Source: Chloroflexota bacterium
GTDB taxonomy: Bacteria; Chloroflexota; Dehalococcoidia; Lucifugimonadales; Australimonadaceae
Direction: 5' to 3'
Length of the DNA: 37,922 nt
NCBI GenBank assembly: GCA_009838965.1
Contig: VXQP01000083.1
Coordinates: 1-37,922 of the forward strand
Made by a program: the position numbers and the translations under genes. Of this stretch, positions 15,583 through 24,523 are shown one piece after another; the stretch's first letter is position 1; each line of letters opens with the position of its first letter. The notes under the pieces are model-generated. The model had not been told where the DNA came from. It searched no databases and worked only from the letters and a program-made list of their open reading frames with translations.

Positions 15583-16866
15583 TTACTGCTGTCGGCGGTG
15601 CTGCCGTCGTGGGTCGCCTGTGGCAGCCACGTAGAACGTCCAGGTACCCGCCAGAAGCACGGCTGCTACGAGGAATCCCCCGTTGAACCCGATCCTGTCC
15701 GCGATCAGGAATCCCGCGAACGGGCCCAACGCCGCTCCCAGGTCCAGCCAGGTTGAGTATCTGCCCAGCACGGCGGCGCGAGTCGAGGTGGTCGACGTTT
15801 CGCCTATGGCCGCATCCAGGGCCGTGTTCACTCCCACGGCTGCGACGAACAGCACCGGTATGGCAACAACCACGGCGACCACGGAGTCGAATGCAACCAT
15901 CATGGCCAGAGAGGCAACCATCACGGCCATCCCGCAGGCGATGAACATCCGCCTGCCGACGCGGTCTGACAGATACCCCATCGCCACGCCAAGGCTGATC
16001 TCAGAGAGCCATCTGAAACCGACCAGCAGGCCTGCGAGTGTCACCACAGCGAACGCCCCATCGAGCACCCTGTCGCTATCGTCAGCGAACCCGGCGAGGT
16101 AGGGCGCTAGGGTAGCGATAGCCAGTCCGTTCGCCCCGAACGCAGTGGCGAAACGCATCAGGCTGATGGAAAGGAGCGGGAGCCGTAGTTTCCGACCGTA
16201 TCCGGGCAGCCGGGATATCGCGAGGTCCCAGGCGTTGAGGCGGTCGCGAAAGCCTTCCACGGAGGAGCGGACACGCTCAGGCCTGAGGTTGGGTATCCGG
16301 GTGGCGATGAGTACGCCGAGCAGTCCGACGACAGCCAGGGCGGTGAACGTCACCTCCCTGGAAGTGAGATGGAACAGCATCGCGCCCGCAGTGACCGCGA
16401 CGAAGCTGCCGAACCGTTGCCCGGAGTTGAACAGACCCATCATCCTGCCACGCATGTCGGACGTGCCGACTCCGAACGCTGTGAGGTGCGCGGCAAGCCT
16501 CATGAACGAGTACGAGACCCCCCAAACGGCGCGAGCCAACAGCAGGGCTGCAACTCCGCTTCCCAAGCCGTATGCGAGCGTCGACAAAGCCCCTGCAGCG
16601 ATGGAAACGACGAACGGCCAGCGCACGCCGAGGCGCTGGCAGACGAAGGCAGCGAAGGAGTTGCTCACCAGGCGGATGAAGCGGTTGATGCTGAGCGCAA
16701 GACCGATCCAGAACGATGCCGCGAGACCAAGCTGCTCGTGGACGCCGAACTCGATCGCTGCCACCGGCAGCACGACGTACATGAGCGAGTCGCCCATGAT
16801 GACCACGCCGGTTGGGGAGACGGCATACACCATCTGAATAGGGACGATGCGTCTCGAACGCATCAT
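15583..16866 (-). CDS. Major facilitator superfamily transporter
   Basis: This 427-residue membrane protein has about 12 hydrophobic segments in two halves, separated by a charged loop near residues 195-225 (IPNLRPERVRSSVEGFRDRL). The loop GYLSDRVGRRMFIACG in the second half is the classic MFS loop motif between helices 8 and 9; RLGVRWPFV is its counterpart after helix 2. It is probably a proton-coupled transporter of a small molecule. A weak AGGAAGG lies 10 nt before ATG 16866. It lies downstream of no clear partner, with the amidohydrolase following 76 bp later on the same strand. Confidence 0.87.
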   Translation of the reverse strand: MMRSRRIVPIQMVYAVSPTGVVIMGDSLMYVVLPVAAIEFGVHEQLGLAASFWIGLALSINRFIRLVSNSFAAFVCQRLGVRWPFVVSIAAGALSTLAYGLGSGVAALLLARAVWGVSYSFMRLAAHLTAFGVGTSDMRGRMMGLFNSGQRFGSFVAVTAGAMLFHLTSREVTFTALAVVGLLGVLIATRIPNLRPERVRSSVEGFRDRLNAWDLAISRLPGYGRKLRLPLLSISLMRFATAFGANGLAIATLAPYLAGFADDSDRVLDGAFAVVTLAGLLVGFRWLSEISLGVAMGYLSDRVGRRMFIACGMAVMVASLAMMVAFDSVVAVVVAIPVLFVAAVGVNTALDAAIGETSTTSTRAAVLGRYSTWLDLGAALGPFAGFLIADRIGFNGGFLVAAVLLAGTWTFYVAATGDPRRQHRRQQ

Positions 16867-16970
16867 GGGGACGCGACCTTCCTATCGTCCATAGGGAGTG
16901 GCGGAACTTCTTGTTCTTCGTGCGATTGCATCAACGAGTCAACCTGCCTGGAGGCGCAGCAGGCGCATGG

Positions 16971-16976
16971 TAGTAT
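16971..16976 (+). promoter_or_regulatory. -10 element of the EVE gene (leaderless start)
   Basis: TAGTAT lies at -12 to -7 before GTG 16983, with no convincing Shine-Dalgarno. The spacing is identical to that before gcvT and tatD. No clear -35 is seen in the 116-bp divergent spacer shared with the MFS gene. Confidence 0.45.
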
Positions 16977-16982
16977 GAGAGC

Positions 16983-17525
16983 GTGGCGAACGCACCGCGC
17001 AACTACTGGATGGTCTCCGTCTGGCCGGAGTATTTCGACGCGTGCGCCGAGAAGGACTTCTCGGTGTTGGCGATGGGCCGTCAGCAGCGGCGGCGCGTGC
17101 AGCGGATGGAGATAGGCGACCGCGTGCTATTCTACGTGACGCACCGGCTGGTGTTCGGCGCGATCGCGTCCATATCCGGCACGCACTACGAGGACAAGAC
17201 GCCGCTCTGGACCGGTTTCGAGGGCCATGACCCGCTGGCCTGGCGGGTGAAGACGAAGCCCGACGTCGTGCCGGATGCAGACCACGTACTGGACGCGCGG
17301 CTCATCGCGCCGCGGATGGAGTACGTGAAGCGCTGGCCGCCGGAGGACTGGCCGCTGGCCTTTCAAGGACTGCTGCACCTCATCCCCAAGCGTGACTTCC
17401 AGCTGATCGAGCACGAGATGCGGCGGGGCCGCCGCCGTCCGGAAGTTTCCTTCATCCCCGATCCGCGGCACGGTCCTGCCGCCCGCGAGGCGCAGTACGC
17501 CGGCAGGCCGGGAGAGACCGTCTGA
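16983..17525 (+). CDS. EVE domain (PUA-like) protein
   Basis: This 180-residue protein begins NYWMVSVWPEYFDAC and continues with GDRVLFYVTHRLVFGAI, both typical of the EVE domain, a PUA-like fold related to YTH that binds modified bases in DNA or RNA. A basic Arg-rich tail (MRRGRRRPEVSF) follows. No restriction or methylase gene is adjacent, so a defence role is not supported; RNA binding is equally possible. The start GTG 16983 is supported by the immediate start of the domain. fabI begins 1 bp after its stop. Confidence 0.8.
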   Translation: MANAPRNYWMVSVWPEYFDACAEKDFSVLAMGRQQRRRVQRMEIGDRVLFYVTHRLVFGAIASISGTHYEDKTPLWTGFEGHDPLAWRVKTKPDVVPDADHVLDARLIAPRMEYVKRWPPEDWPLAFQGLLHLIPKRDFQLIEHEMRRGRRRPEVSFIPDPRHGPAAREAQYAGRPGETV

Positions 17526-17526
17526 G

Positions 17527-18300
<774 letters not shown>

Positions 18301-18379
18301 CCCACCTGCCTTTCACTCGGTCTGCATCTTCCCGAGGGACTACAATCCCGCTGCCTTGCCGTCTCACAGGAGGTGTGCC

Positions 18380-19585
18380 ATGCCCGGCCCGCTCGAAGGG
18401 ATACGCGTCGTCGACCTCACCCGCATCCTCGCGGGTCCCTACTGCACGATGATCTTCGCCGATCTCGGCGCGGACGTGGTGAAGGTGGAGCAGCCGGGCG
18501 GCGACCAGGCGCGCCGCAACGGGCCGTTCTTCGCGGGCAGGGACGGGCGTGAGCGCAGCACGTACTTCACGAGCGTGAACCGGGGCAAGCGCAGCATCGT
18601 CATCGACCTCAAGAACCCGGATGGCAGGGAAACCTTCCTTCGGCTGGTGGACGGTGCGGACGTGGTGACGGAGAACTTCAGACCGGGGACGATGGCCAAC
18701 CTGGGCGTGGACTACGCGACGCTGAGCGCCCGGAACCCGTGGCTGATCATGGCGTCCGTGTCCGGCTTCGGGCAGACCGGGCCCTACGCCAGACGCGCGG
18801 CGCTGGACGTGATCGTGCAGGCGATGGGCGGGATACTGAGCATCACCGGTGAAGAAGGAGGCGGGCCGGTGCGCCCCGGCGTAAGCATGGGCGACATTAC
18901 CGCCGCGCTGTTCACGACGATCGGCGTGCTATCCGCCATCGTGGAGCGCGACCGTTCCGGCCTCGGCCAGCACATCGACATGTCGATGCTGGACTGCCAG
19001 GTGGCGATACTGGAGAACCCGCTGATGCGCTACTTCGCCGTTGGCGAGATGCCGGAGCGCATCGGCACGCGGCACCCGGTCAATGCGCCGGTGCAGGCGC
19101 TGCCGACGAGGGACGGCTACGTGGCGGTCTCGGCGTCGGACGGTCCCACCGGCCACTGGGGGCGGTTCGCCGCGCTGATCGGCAAACCCGAACTGGCCGA
19201 AGACGAGCGCTTCACGTCCGGCTGGCTGCGGCGGGTGAACTACGACGAGTTGCGCCCCCACCTCGAGTCGGCTTTCGCCCAGCGCACGACCCACGAGTGG
19301 GTGGACCTGTTGGCCCAGGCGGGCATCGCGGTCGGCCCGGTGCAGGACGTCTCGCAGGTCGCGGTCGACCCGCAGCTGAACTTCCGTGGGATGTTCGTTG
19401 AAGCAGAGGCGCCACAGGTGGGGCCGGTGACGTTCACGAACACGCCGGTGAAGCACTCGCGCACGCCGGGTGGAGTGCGGCGGGGCGCGCCGGAGCTGGG
19501 CGAGCATACCGATGCAGTACTTGCCGAGGCGGGGGTCAGCGCGGAACAGGCCGCAGCGCTCCGCGCATCCGGCGCGGTGGCGTAG
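18380..19585 (+). CDS. CaiB/BaiF family CoA-transferase (class III)
   Basis: This 401-residue class III CoA-transferase moves CoA between carboxylic acids through an aspartyl-CoA thioester. It begins GIRVVDLTRILAGPYCTMI and has LGADVVKVEQPGGD near 29-42, NRGKRSIVIDLKNPDGR, and ASVSGFGQTGPYARRAALD; the catalytic Asp172 is in VSMGDITAALF (family Asp169). The start ATG 18380 has AGGAGG 8 nt upstream; the frame is open a little further without a better start. A possible -10 (TACAAT 18341-18346) lies upstream with no good -35. The NUDIX gene follows 14 bp later. Confidence 0.93.
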   Translation: MPGPLEGIRVVDLTRILAGPYCTMIFADLGADVVKVEQPGGDQARRNGPFFAGRDGRERSTYFTSVNRGKRSIVIDLKNPDGRETFLRLVDGADVVTENFRPGTMANLGVDYATLSARNPWLIMASVSGFGQTGPYARRAALDVIVQAMGGILSITGEEGGGPVRPGVSMGDITAALFTTIGVLSAIVERDRSGLGQHIDMSMLDCQVAILENPLMRYFAVGEMPERIGTRHPVNAPVQALPTRDGYVAVSASDGPTGHWGRFAALIGKPELAEDERFTSGWLRRVNYDELRPHLESAFAQRTTHEWVDLLAQAGIAVGPVQDVSQVAVDPQLNFRGMFVEAEAPQVGPVTFTNTPVKHSRTPGGVRRGAPELGEHTDAVLAEAGVSAEQAAALRASGAVA

Positions 19586-19599
19586 GGAGGAGGTGCATC

Positions 19600-20199
19600 A
19601 TGACTCCACCTGTCTACTGCCCGCGTTGCGGATCGGTGTTGGGCGCGAAGTTCGATGGGGGCCGTGAGCGGCCCGCGTGCCTGACGGACGACTGCGGGTT
19701 CCTGCACTTCGGAGATTCGTCCATCGGGTGCGGAGGCGTCGTCATCCGGGACGGCAAGGCTCTCCTCATCCAGCGCGGGCTCAACCCCGGCCGGGGGACG
19801 TGGCAGATACCGGGCGGCTACGTCGAGGCCGACGAGGCCATCCCGGCAGCGGCGGAGCGCGAGGTGCGCGAGGAGGCAGGGGTCATCGCAAAAGTGCGGG
19901 AGGTGATCGGCTTCCGGCACTCGGCGAGCCTTCCCGACCGTCCGGTGGCCAATCTCTACGTCGTCTTCTGGTTGGAATGGGTATCGGGTGAGCCACGCGG
20001 GGATGGAGTGGAGACGCTCGATGCAGGTTTCTTCACCCTGCCGGAGCTCGAAGAGAAGATGGGAATGCAGGCGATGTCGCTGTGGGCGATCAAGCTTGCG
20101 CTCGCCAGGGACTACGGGAGCGGGTTCGTCTCACACCAGGAGTCGTTCGAACTGCGACCGGGCTGGTCGGTGTTCGGGCTTCCGCCAGCAGGCGTCTAG
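19600..20199 (+). CDS. NUDIX hydrolase with N-terminal zinc ribbon
   Basis: This 199-residue protein has a zinc ribbon with Cys7, Cys10, Cys27 and Cys32 (CPRCG ... DDCG), then a NUDIX domain. The NUDIX box spans residues 73-95 and fits G-x5-E-x7-R-E-U-x-E-E-x-G-U (G73, E79, R87, E88, E91, E92, G94). Zinc-ribbon NUDIX enzymes include NADH pyrophosphatases and ADP-ribose type hydrolases, but the NudC SQPWPFPxS motif is absent, so the substrate is open. It has a strong GGAGGAGG site. Its stop codon overlaps that of tatD: CTAG at 20196-20199 serves both. Confidence 0.9.
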   Translation: MTPPVYCPRCGSVLGAKFDGGRERPACLTDDCGFLHFGDSSIGCGGVVIRDGKALLIQRGLNPGRGTWQIPGGYVEADEAIPAAAEREVREEAGVIAKVREVIGFRHSASLPDRPVANLYVVFWLEWVSGEPRGDGVETLDAGFFTLPELEEKMGMQAMSLWAIKLALARDYGSGFVSHQESFELRPGWSVFGLPPAGV

Positions 20200-21026
20200 C
20201 CGGCGTTCTGCAGCACGCTCTCGTCGATGCGACCACGCAACATCCGCAGGTAGTTGGCGGTCGTGACCTCGGCGACGGTCTCGACGTCGGTGCGTTGGAG
20301 CTCGGCGAGCTTCCCCGCGACCTGTGGGAGATGCCACGGCTCCGTGCGGCGGATGGGGTTCTTCTTGAACGGCTGCGGGTAGGAGTCGGTCTCGATGACG
20401 ATGCGGTCCAGTGGGATGTGCTCCGCGGCGGCCTGCAGCTCCGGTATGCGGAGCAACGGCTTGGCGAGGGAGATGTAGAAACCGAGGTCGATGACGCGTT
20501 CGGCCAACTGCAGGTCCCCCTGGAAGTAGTGCCACGCGCCGCCTACCTCGCCCGCGCCCTCCTCCCGGAGCAGGCGGACGGTGTCGTCGTCGGCCTCGCG
20601 GGAGTGGGTCACGAGGGGCAGACCGAATTCCCGTGCGAGGCGTATCTGCTGGCGGAACGCATCCTGTTGCACGTCGTAGGCTGGCGAGTGCGGCATGTAG
20701 TCGAGCCCTGTCTCGCTCCACTCGACGACCCTCGGATGGCTGGCGAGACGCCGCAGTTCGGCGATGGTGCGGTCGTCCACCCAGCCCGCGAGGTCGGCGG
20801 GGTGCAGGCCCACGCCCGCGTAGACGATGGGGTGGGTATCGGCGAGCGTCTGCACGCGCCGACAGGAGTCCAGGGTGACCCCCGCTGCTATAATCAGCCC
20901 CACGTTGGCCTCTCGTGCCCTGTCGAGCAGCGGGCCGATATCTTCGGAAGCGAACTGGTCTATGTGCGTGTGCCCGTCGATCAGCGGGCGGTCGCTCCGG
21001 GAATCCTGGGTTGCGGGTGCCTGCAT
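20196..21026 (-). CDS. TatD family metal-dependent hydrolase
   Basis: This 276-residue TIM-barrel nuclease/hydrolase has the TatD metal sites: DGHTHID at 17-23, the Glu of SETGLDY, the His of VTHSREAD, the His of AWHYFQGD, and the Asp of IVIETDSYPQP. Family members are 3'-5' DNases/RNases or D-aminoacyl-tRNA-type deacylases; the exact substrate is unknown. The start ATG 21026 has no Shine-Dalgarno but a TACAAT hexamer 6 nt upstream. It converges with the NUDIX gene. Confidence 0.9.
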   Translation of the reverse strand: MQAPATQDSRSDRPLIDGHTHIDQFASEDIGPLLDRAREANVGLIIAAGVTLDSCRRVQTLADTHPIVYAGVGLHPADLAGWVDDRTIAELRRLASHPRVVEWSETGLDYMPHSPAYDVQQDAFRQQIRLAREFGLPLVTHSREADDDTVRLLREEGAGEVGGAWHYFQGDLQLAERVIDLGFYISLAKPLLRIPELQAAAEHIPLDRIVIETDSYPQPFKKNPIRRTEPWHLPQVAGKLAELQRTDVETVAEVTTANYLRMLRGRIDESVLQNAG

Positions 21027-21032
21027 GGACGG

Positions 21033-21038
21033 ATTGTA
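21033..21038 (-). promoter_or_regulatory. -10 element of tatD (leaderless start)
   Basis: On the minus strand TACAAT, one base off the TATAAT consensus, occupies -12 to -7 before the tatD ATG. This places the expected transcription start on the ATG itself. No -35 is recognisable. Confidence 0.55.
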
Positions 21039-21071
21039 GACGATGAAGGCTGAGGGAGGAGAACGGTCTTC

Positions 21072-22067
21072 ATGCCTTCGTGGGCACAGGCAGCGTTACG
21101 ACTTTCCAGGAACAGGTGGGCACAGGCCGCGTTCGGCGTCGTCGCGAGCGGCTCGCTTGCGTACCTCGTTGCCCACAACATCGTCTGGAAGGAAGTAGCC
21201 GAGGCTTTCCTGGAGTTCCCTCCTGAGCTTGCACTCCTCGCCCTCGCTCCCCTTGCCGTTGCTATCGCGCTCCGTGCGTCGCGTTGGCACGTGCTACTGC
21301 ACCGGCAGCGCGTCTCGTTCTGGCAGGTGCTGCTGACACAGAATACCGGCCTCGGCTTCAACAACCTGTCGCCCGTGCGCATGGTGAGCGAGCCGGTGCA
21401 GCTGGCGATGATAAACCGCCGCTACGGCGTGCCGTTCCCACAGGCGTTCGCAACGCTGGTAGGCGAGAACGTGCTCGACATATTCGCGACCGCCCTGATG
21501 ATGGGGCTTGGCGTCCTCCTGAGCCCGGGCATCCGCGCAAGCAATGCGAACATCCAGCTCATCGGCGCGATCATCATGTTCATCGTCAGCGCGCTGATAC
21601 TCACCGCCGTCGTGCGCGGGGCGGTGCCATGGCAGGACAGGTTCGCTTTCCTGCAACGGATCATCCAGGGCTTCACTGAGCTCAAGGAAGAGCCCCTCCG
21701 ACTATGGCTGTCGCTGGGTGTGAATATCGCGCACTGGCTGCTGCTGGGTATCGCCGGGTGGGTGTTGGGACTCGGACTCGGGATGGACGTGCACCCCGTG
21801 ACGATGGCGACCATTCTCGTCGCCGCGACATTCTTCACATCCGCCGTGCCGTCCGTACCGTCCGGCCTCGGGACGTACCATTTCGCCGTGATAACGATGC
21901 TCACCGAATCAGGGACGGAGCAGGTCGCCGCGCTGAACTTCGCGCTGATGATGCACTTGCTGATCGTGCTGCCACCGACGGCTATCGCTCTGTTCATGAC
22001 CGGCAGGATGAGCCTGGGCACGCTGCGCAACCCGTCCGGCTCACCCCGTGGCGCATCAGGCGATTAG
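21072..22067 (+). CDS. Flippase-like integral membrane protein (LPG synthase TM family)
   Basis: This 331-residue membrane protein has about eight hydrophobic helices. Family signatures are RASRWHVLLHRQRVSFWQVL, the motif GFNNLSPVRMVSEPVQ near residues 95-110, and AVPSVPSGLGTYHFA near 258-272. These place it in the lysylphosphatidylglycerol-synthase TM / UPF0104 group. Without the C-terminal aminoacyltransferase domain such proteins are thought to move lipids or lipid-linked sugars across the membrane. GGAGGAG lies 10 nt before ATG 21072. The downstream lipoprotein gene overlaps its end. Confidence 0.85.
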   Translation: MPSWAQAALRLSRNRWAQAAFGVVASGSLAYLVAHNIVWKEVAEAFLEFPPELALLALAPLAVAIALRASRWHVLLHRQRVSFWQVLLTQNTGLGFNNLSPVRMVSEPVQLAMINRRYGVPFPQAFATLVGENVLDIFATALMMGLGVLLSPGIRASNANIQLIGAIIMFIVSALILTAVVRGAVPWQDRFAFLQRIIQGFTELKEEPLRLWLSLGVNIAHWLLLGIAGWVLGLGLGMDVHPVTMATILVAATFFTSAVPSVPSGLGTYHFAVITMLTESGTEQVAALNFALMMHLLIVLPPTAIALFMTGRMSLGTLRNPSGSPRGASGD

Positions 22068-23688
22068 GTTGCGTACCCCTCTCCGCATACGAAGTACAAC
22101 GTTCGTTGTCACGGCAGTGCTGTTGGCAGTCTGTGCCGCGTGCAGCAGCGCCACGCCCACGCCAGATCCTGCTGCTACCCCAACGGCACCTCCCATCATT
22201 GACCCTACCCCGCTCCCGCCGCCCGAGGGTACGTTGCGCGTGGGGGTCACCGGCGCGGCGCCGCACAAGGACATGCACGCGATGCTCTCCGAGTGGGCGG
22301 CGCTGTTCGGCCCCGGCCCCAGCCACGGACGGCTCATGCAGTTCGCGCTCGACGCCAATAGCCCTCCCACGCTGGAGGTGGAGTGCGACCTCTGCGTGTC
22401 GTGGGAGTTCGTGGACGACCTGACCGCCGAGTTCCATCTCGATCCGGATGCGGCGTGGCAGCCTGCCGAAGGGTTCGAGTCGAGGCCGGTAACGTCGCAG
22501 GACGTAGCGTTCAGCATGAACCGACTGCGAACGCCCGGCCTGCCACACGCTTCGTTACTCGACTCTGTCGAGAGCGTCGAGCCGGTGAGCGAGGACGTCG
22601 TCCGATTCAACCTGCGGTACCCGGACCCTGACCTGCCTATCAAGCTGGCGAGTCCCTACACGGTCATACTCGCCCCCGACTCACTGGACGGCGTGGACGT
22701 TCGCACGAGCGGCGCGCCCGGCGCAGGCCCCTGGCTGTACGAACGAGGCGGGACCGGCCAGGTGACGCTCAACGCGTGGGACGGCCACGCCACCGGGACG
22801 AAGGTCGAAAGCATCGTGTTCCATCCAGCATCGAATCCCCAATTGGTGACGCGTCTGCTCAGCCAGGGTCGTGTCGACCTCGCGCAGGTGTCGGAATCCG
22901 AGTGGCCGCGGCTCGAAGCGGAGGGGCTCTCATCGGATGTCGTACACCGTTCAGGCAGAGGCGTGTTGTTCGGTCTGAACGCGGCGCGACCCCCGTTCGA
23001 CGACCGGGACGTGCGCAGCGCAGCGTTCCTGGCGCTCTCTCCCCACGATGCGTTGCGGGAAACGTTCGGCATCGGCTCCGTCTCCACCGGGTTGCCACTT
23101 GCCGACGGCACGTGGGCGATTCCGCCGCAAGAAGTCGACGCCGTCTTCGGCTATCCGGCACGGGCGCGGTCGGCGCTCGATGCTGCCGGGTTGGGGGAGT
23201 CGATCATGCTCATTGTCGCCAACTTCGGCGAGACATACGTGGAGCACGGCCGTCTGCTTGGGGAGCAGCTCGAGGATGCAGGACTCGACGTTGTGGTCGA
23301 GGTCTTGAGCCGTGCGGCGTACCTTCGCCGAGTGTGGGAGGAGCGGGACTTCGACGCATTCGTCGGGCCGATGCCGCCGACGGATACGCCGAATGCCTTC
23401 CTGTTGGGACTCGTGCATTCCGACGGCGCATTCAACGTGACAGGCGGCACAACAGCGCTCGACGTGCTCATCGAGCAGCAGGCGTCGGAACTGGACGATG
23501 CAACCCGGGCGGAGCTCGCACGGGAGATACAGCTGGAGATGCTCAGCGAGGCGCTCTTCTTCATGGCTGCGAGCGCCGCGGAGCGCTGGGCGTTCAGCGA
23601 TCGGGTTACCGGATTCGTGCCGCAAATGCCGATGGGAGCCGGCGACCTGTGGGCCGAGGTCGGTATTGCGGACGGCAGACCGGGCTGA
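22048..23688 (+). CDS. ABC transporter substrate-binding lipoprotein, family 5
   Basis: This 546-residue lipoprotein probably binds peptides or a similar ligand outside the membrane. Its N-terminal signal ends at the lipobox VCAAC (Cys32), followed by a Thr/Pro-rich linker. The body has the family-5 arrangement, including PVTSQDVAFSMNRLR, GAGPWLYERGGTGQVTLNAW and SRAAYLRRVWEERDFDAFVG. GTG 22048 overlaps the upstream gene by 20 bp; TTG 22069 is an alternative and neither has a good ribosome-binding site. No cognate permease or ATPase gene lies nearby. Confidence 0.82.
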   Translation: MAHQAIRLRTPLRIRSTTFVVTAVLLAVCAACSSATPTPDPAATPTAPPIIDPTPLPPPEGTLRVGVTGAAPHKDMHAMLSEWAALFGPGPSHGRLMQFALDANSPPTLEVECDLCVSWEFVDDLTAEFHLDPDAAWQPAEGFESRPVTSQDVAFSMNRLRTPGLPHASLLDSVESVEPVSEDVVRFNLRYPDPDLPIKLASPYTVILAPDSLDGVDVRTSGAPGAGPWLYERGGTGQVTLNAWDGHATGTKVESIVFHPASNPQLVTRLLSQGRVDLAQVSESEWPRLEAEGLSSDVVHRSGRGVLFGLNAARPPFDDRDVRSAAFLALSPHDALRETFGIGSVSTGLPLADGTWAIPPQEVDAVFGYPARARSALDAAGLGESIMLIVANFGETYVEHGRLLGEQLEDAGLDVVVEVLSRAAYLRRVWEERDFDAFVGPMPPTDTPNAFLLGLVHSDGAFNVTGGTTALDVLIEQQASELDDATRAELAREIQLEMLSEALFFMAASAAERWAFSDRVTGFVPQMPMGAGDLWAEVGIADGRPG

Positions 23689-23786
23689 CGGATCGTCGTT
23701 GGGGTATACTGGCAACAGGTGCATGAGAAACCAATCTGGACGTCAGCGGCGCTCACGCCTTGGCGCAAGTGAACGGAGGTTCTGAG

Positions 23787-24116
23787 ATGGCGAAGCCCCA
23801 GCCCGTAACCGATGCCGATTTCGCGACGACCGTGCTCGAGAGCGACCAGCCGGTACTGGTCGACTTCTGGGCTGACTGGTGCGGCCCCTGCAAGATGATC
23901 GCGCCCGTGGTGGACGAACTCGCCGAGGAGTACGAGGGCCGCTTCGCGTTCGCCAAGCTGGACGTGGACTCCAACCCGCAGACGGCGATGCAGTTCGGCA
24001 TCCGCAGTATCCCGGCCCTGCTCCTGTTCAAGGACGGCAAGGTGGCCGAGAACGTCATCGGCGCGGTGCCGAAAGCCGTGCTCAAGAAGAAGATCGACAA
24101 GGTGCTCGAGGAGTAA
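23787..24116 (+). CDS. trxA: Thioredoxin
   Basis: This 109-residue thioredoxin has the active site FWADWCGPCKM (Cys32, Cys35), the cis-Pro loop SIPALLLFKDGK and the normal single-domain length. It is reduced by thioredoxin reductase (not in this window) and reduces ribonucleotide reductase, peroxiredoxins and other targets. I chose ATG 23787, because GGAGG lies 8 nt upstream; the in-frame TTG at 23760 is inferior. A TATACT at 23705-23710 may be its -10. The selC gene follows 130 bp later. It is a plausible reductant for the selenoperoxiredoxin, by inference only. Confidence 0.96.
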   Translation: MAKPQPVTDADFATTVLESDQPVLVDFWADWCGPCKMIAPVVDELAEEYEGRFAFAKLDVDSNPQTAMQFGIRSIPALLLFKDGKVAENVIGAVPKAVLKKKIDKVLEE

Positions 24117-24142
24117 GAACCTCCGCTCTCAAGTCGATAACG

Positions 24143-24176
24143 GGCGGCGCCTCTTCTTGCGTGAGGGGGCGCCGCC
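24143..24176 (+). terminator. Terminator after trxA
   Basis: A perfect 9-bp GC-rich stem (GGCGGCGCC at 24143-24151 with GGCGCCGCC at 24168-24176) closes a 16-nt loop, 26 nt past the trxA stop. The T-tract is weak, so it is an intrinsic-like terminator or 3'-end hairpin. Confidence 0.6.
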
Positions 24177-24222
24177 TGCGCCGTTAACTCTTCCTACACC
24201 AGCCAACGGGTCAGGCAGCCCT

Positions 24223-24228
24223 TATACT
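24223..24228 (+). promoter_or_regulatory. -10 element of selC
   Basis: TATACT lies 18 nt before the mature 5' end of tRNA-Sec, placing transcription start about 12 nt upstream of it. The same hexamer with similar flanks (TATACTGCGC) occurs before the amidohydrolase at 33269-34369. No clear -35 is seen. Confidence 0.45.
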
Positions 24229-24246
24229 GCGCGTCTCGGATCTCGC

Positions 24247-24344
24247 GGGAGTGGATGGGTCCCGGTGGGTCTCGCGGTCTTCAAAACCGTTGCCGGGCCA
24301 GCTTCCTGGTTCGGGGAGGGTTCGACTCCCTCGCACTCCCGCCA
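24247..24344 (+). tRNA. selC: tRNA-Sec (anticodon UCA)
   Basis: This 98-nt tRNA decodes UGA as selenocysteine. The acceptor stem pairs 24247-24253 with 24334-24340; the eighth position is a G-G mismatch by my folding. The anticodon stem GCGGT/ACCGT (24274-24278 and 24286-24290) holds the loop CTTCAAA with anticodon TCA at 24281-24283. A long variable arm of 9 pairs, two of them G-U, spans 24293-24314. The T-arm GAGGG-TTCGACT-CCCTC spans 24316-24332. Discriminator G and an encoded CCA end the gene. Length, anticodon and variable arm together exclude tRNA-Ser, tRNA-Leu and a suppressor tRNA. Confidence 0.96.
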
Positions 24345-24433
24345 CATCGTTCCCAGACATTCCGCTATCCATTACGGATTGCGTCGTCTGCTGAGTGAAT
24401 ATCCGCTGATTACGTTCATATCGCAGCCAGCGC

Positions 24434-24462
24434 TTGACGTTCACTCTGCGTAAAGGTAGTGT
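24434..24462 (+). promoter_or_regulatory. Promoter of ABC importer 1 binding protein
   Basis: A -35 TTGACG (24434-24439), a 17-bp spacer and TAGTGT (24457-24462) form a sigma-70-type promoter. The downstream flank CACGCAACTTTCC is repeated after the promoter at 27714-27742. Confidence 0.75.
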
Positions 24463-24523
24463 GCACGCAACTTTCCTGTGCGGACGTGGCTATTGCCCGG
24501 CCCGGTTCCGAGGGAGGACGGAC

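Noticed and set aside
16983-17525. Defence island around the EVE-domain gene
   Set aside because: The neighbours are fabI, a CoA-transferase and an MFS transporter; no restriction, methylase or nuclease system is adjacent.
24247-24344. tRNA-Ser or tRNA-Leu with long variable arm
   Set aside because: The anticodon is TCA, which reads UGA; together with the 98-nt length and 9-bp variable arm this fits only tRNA-Sec.
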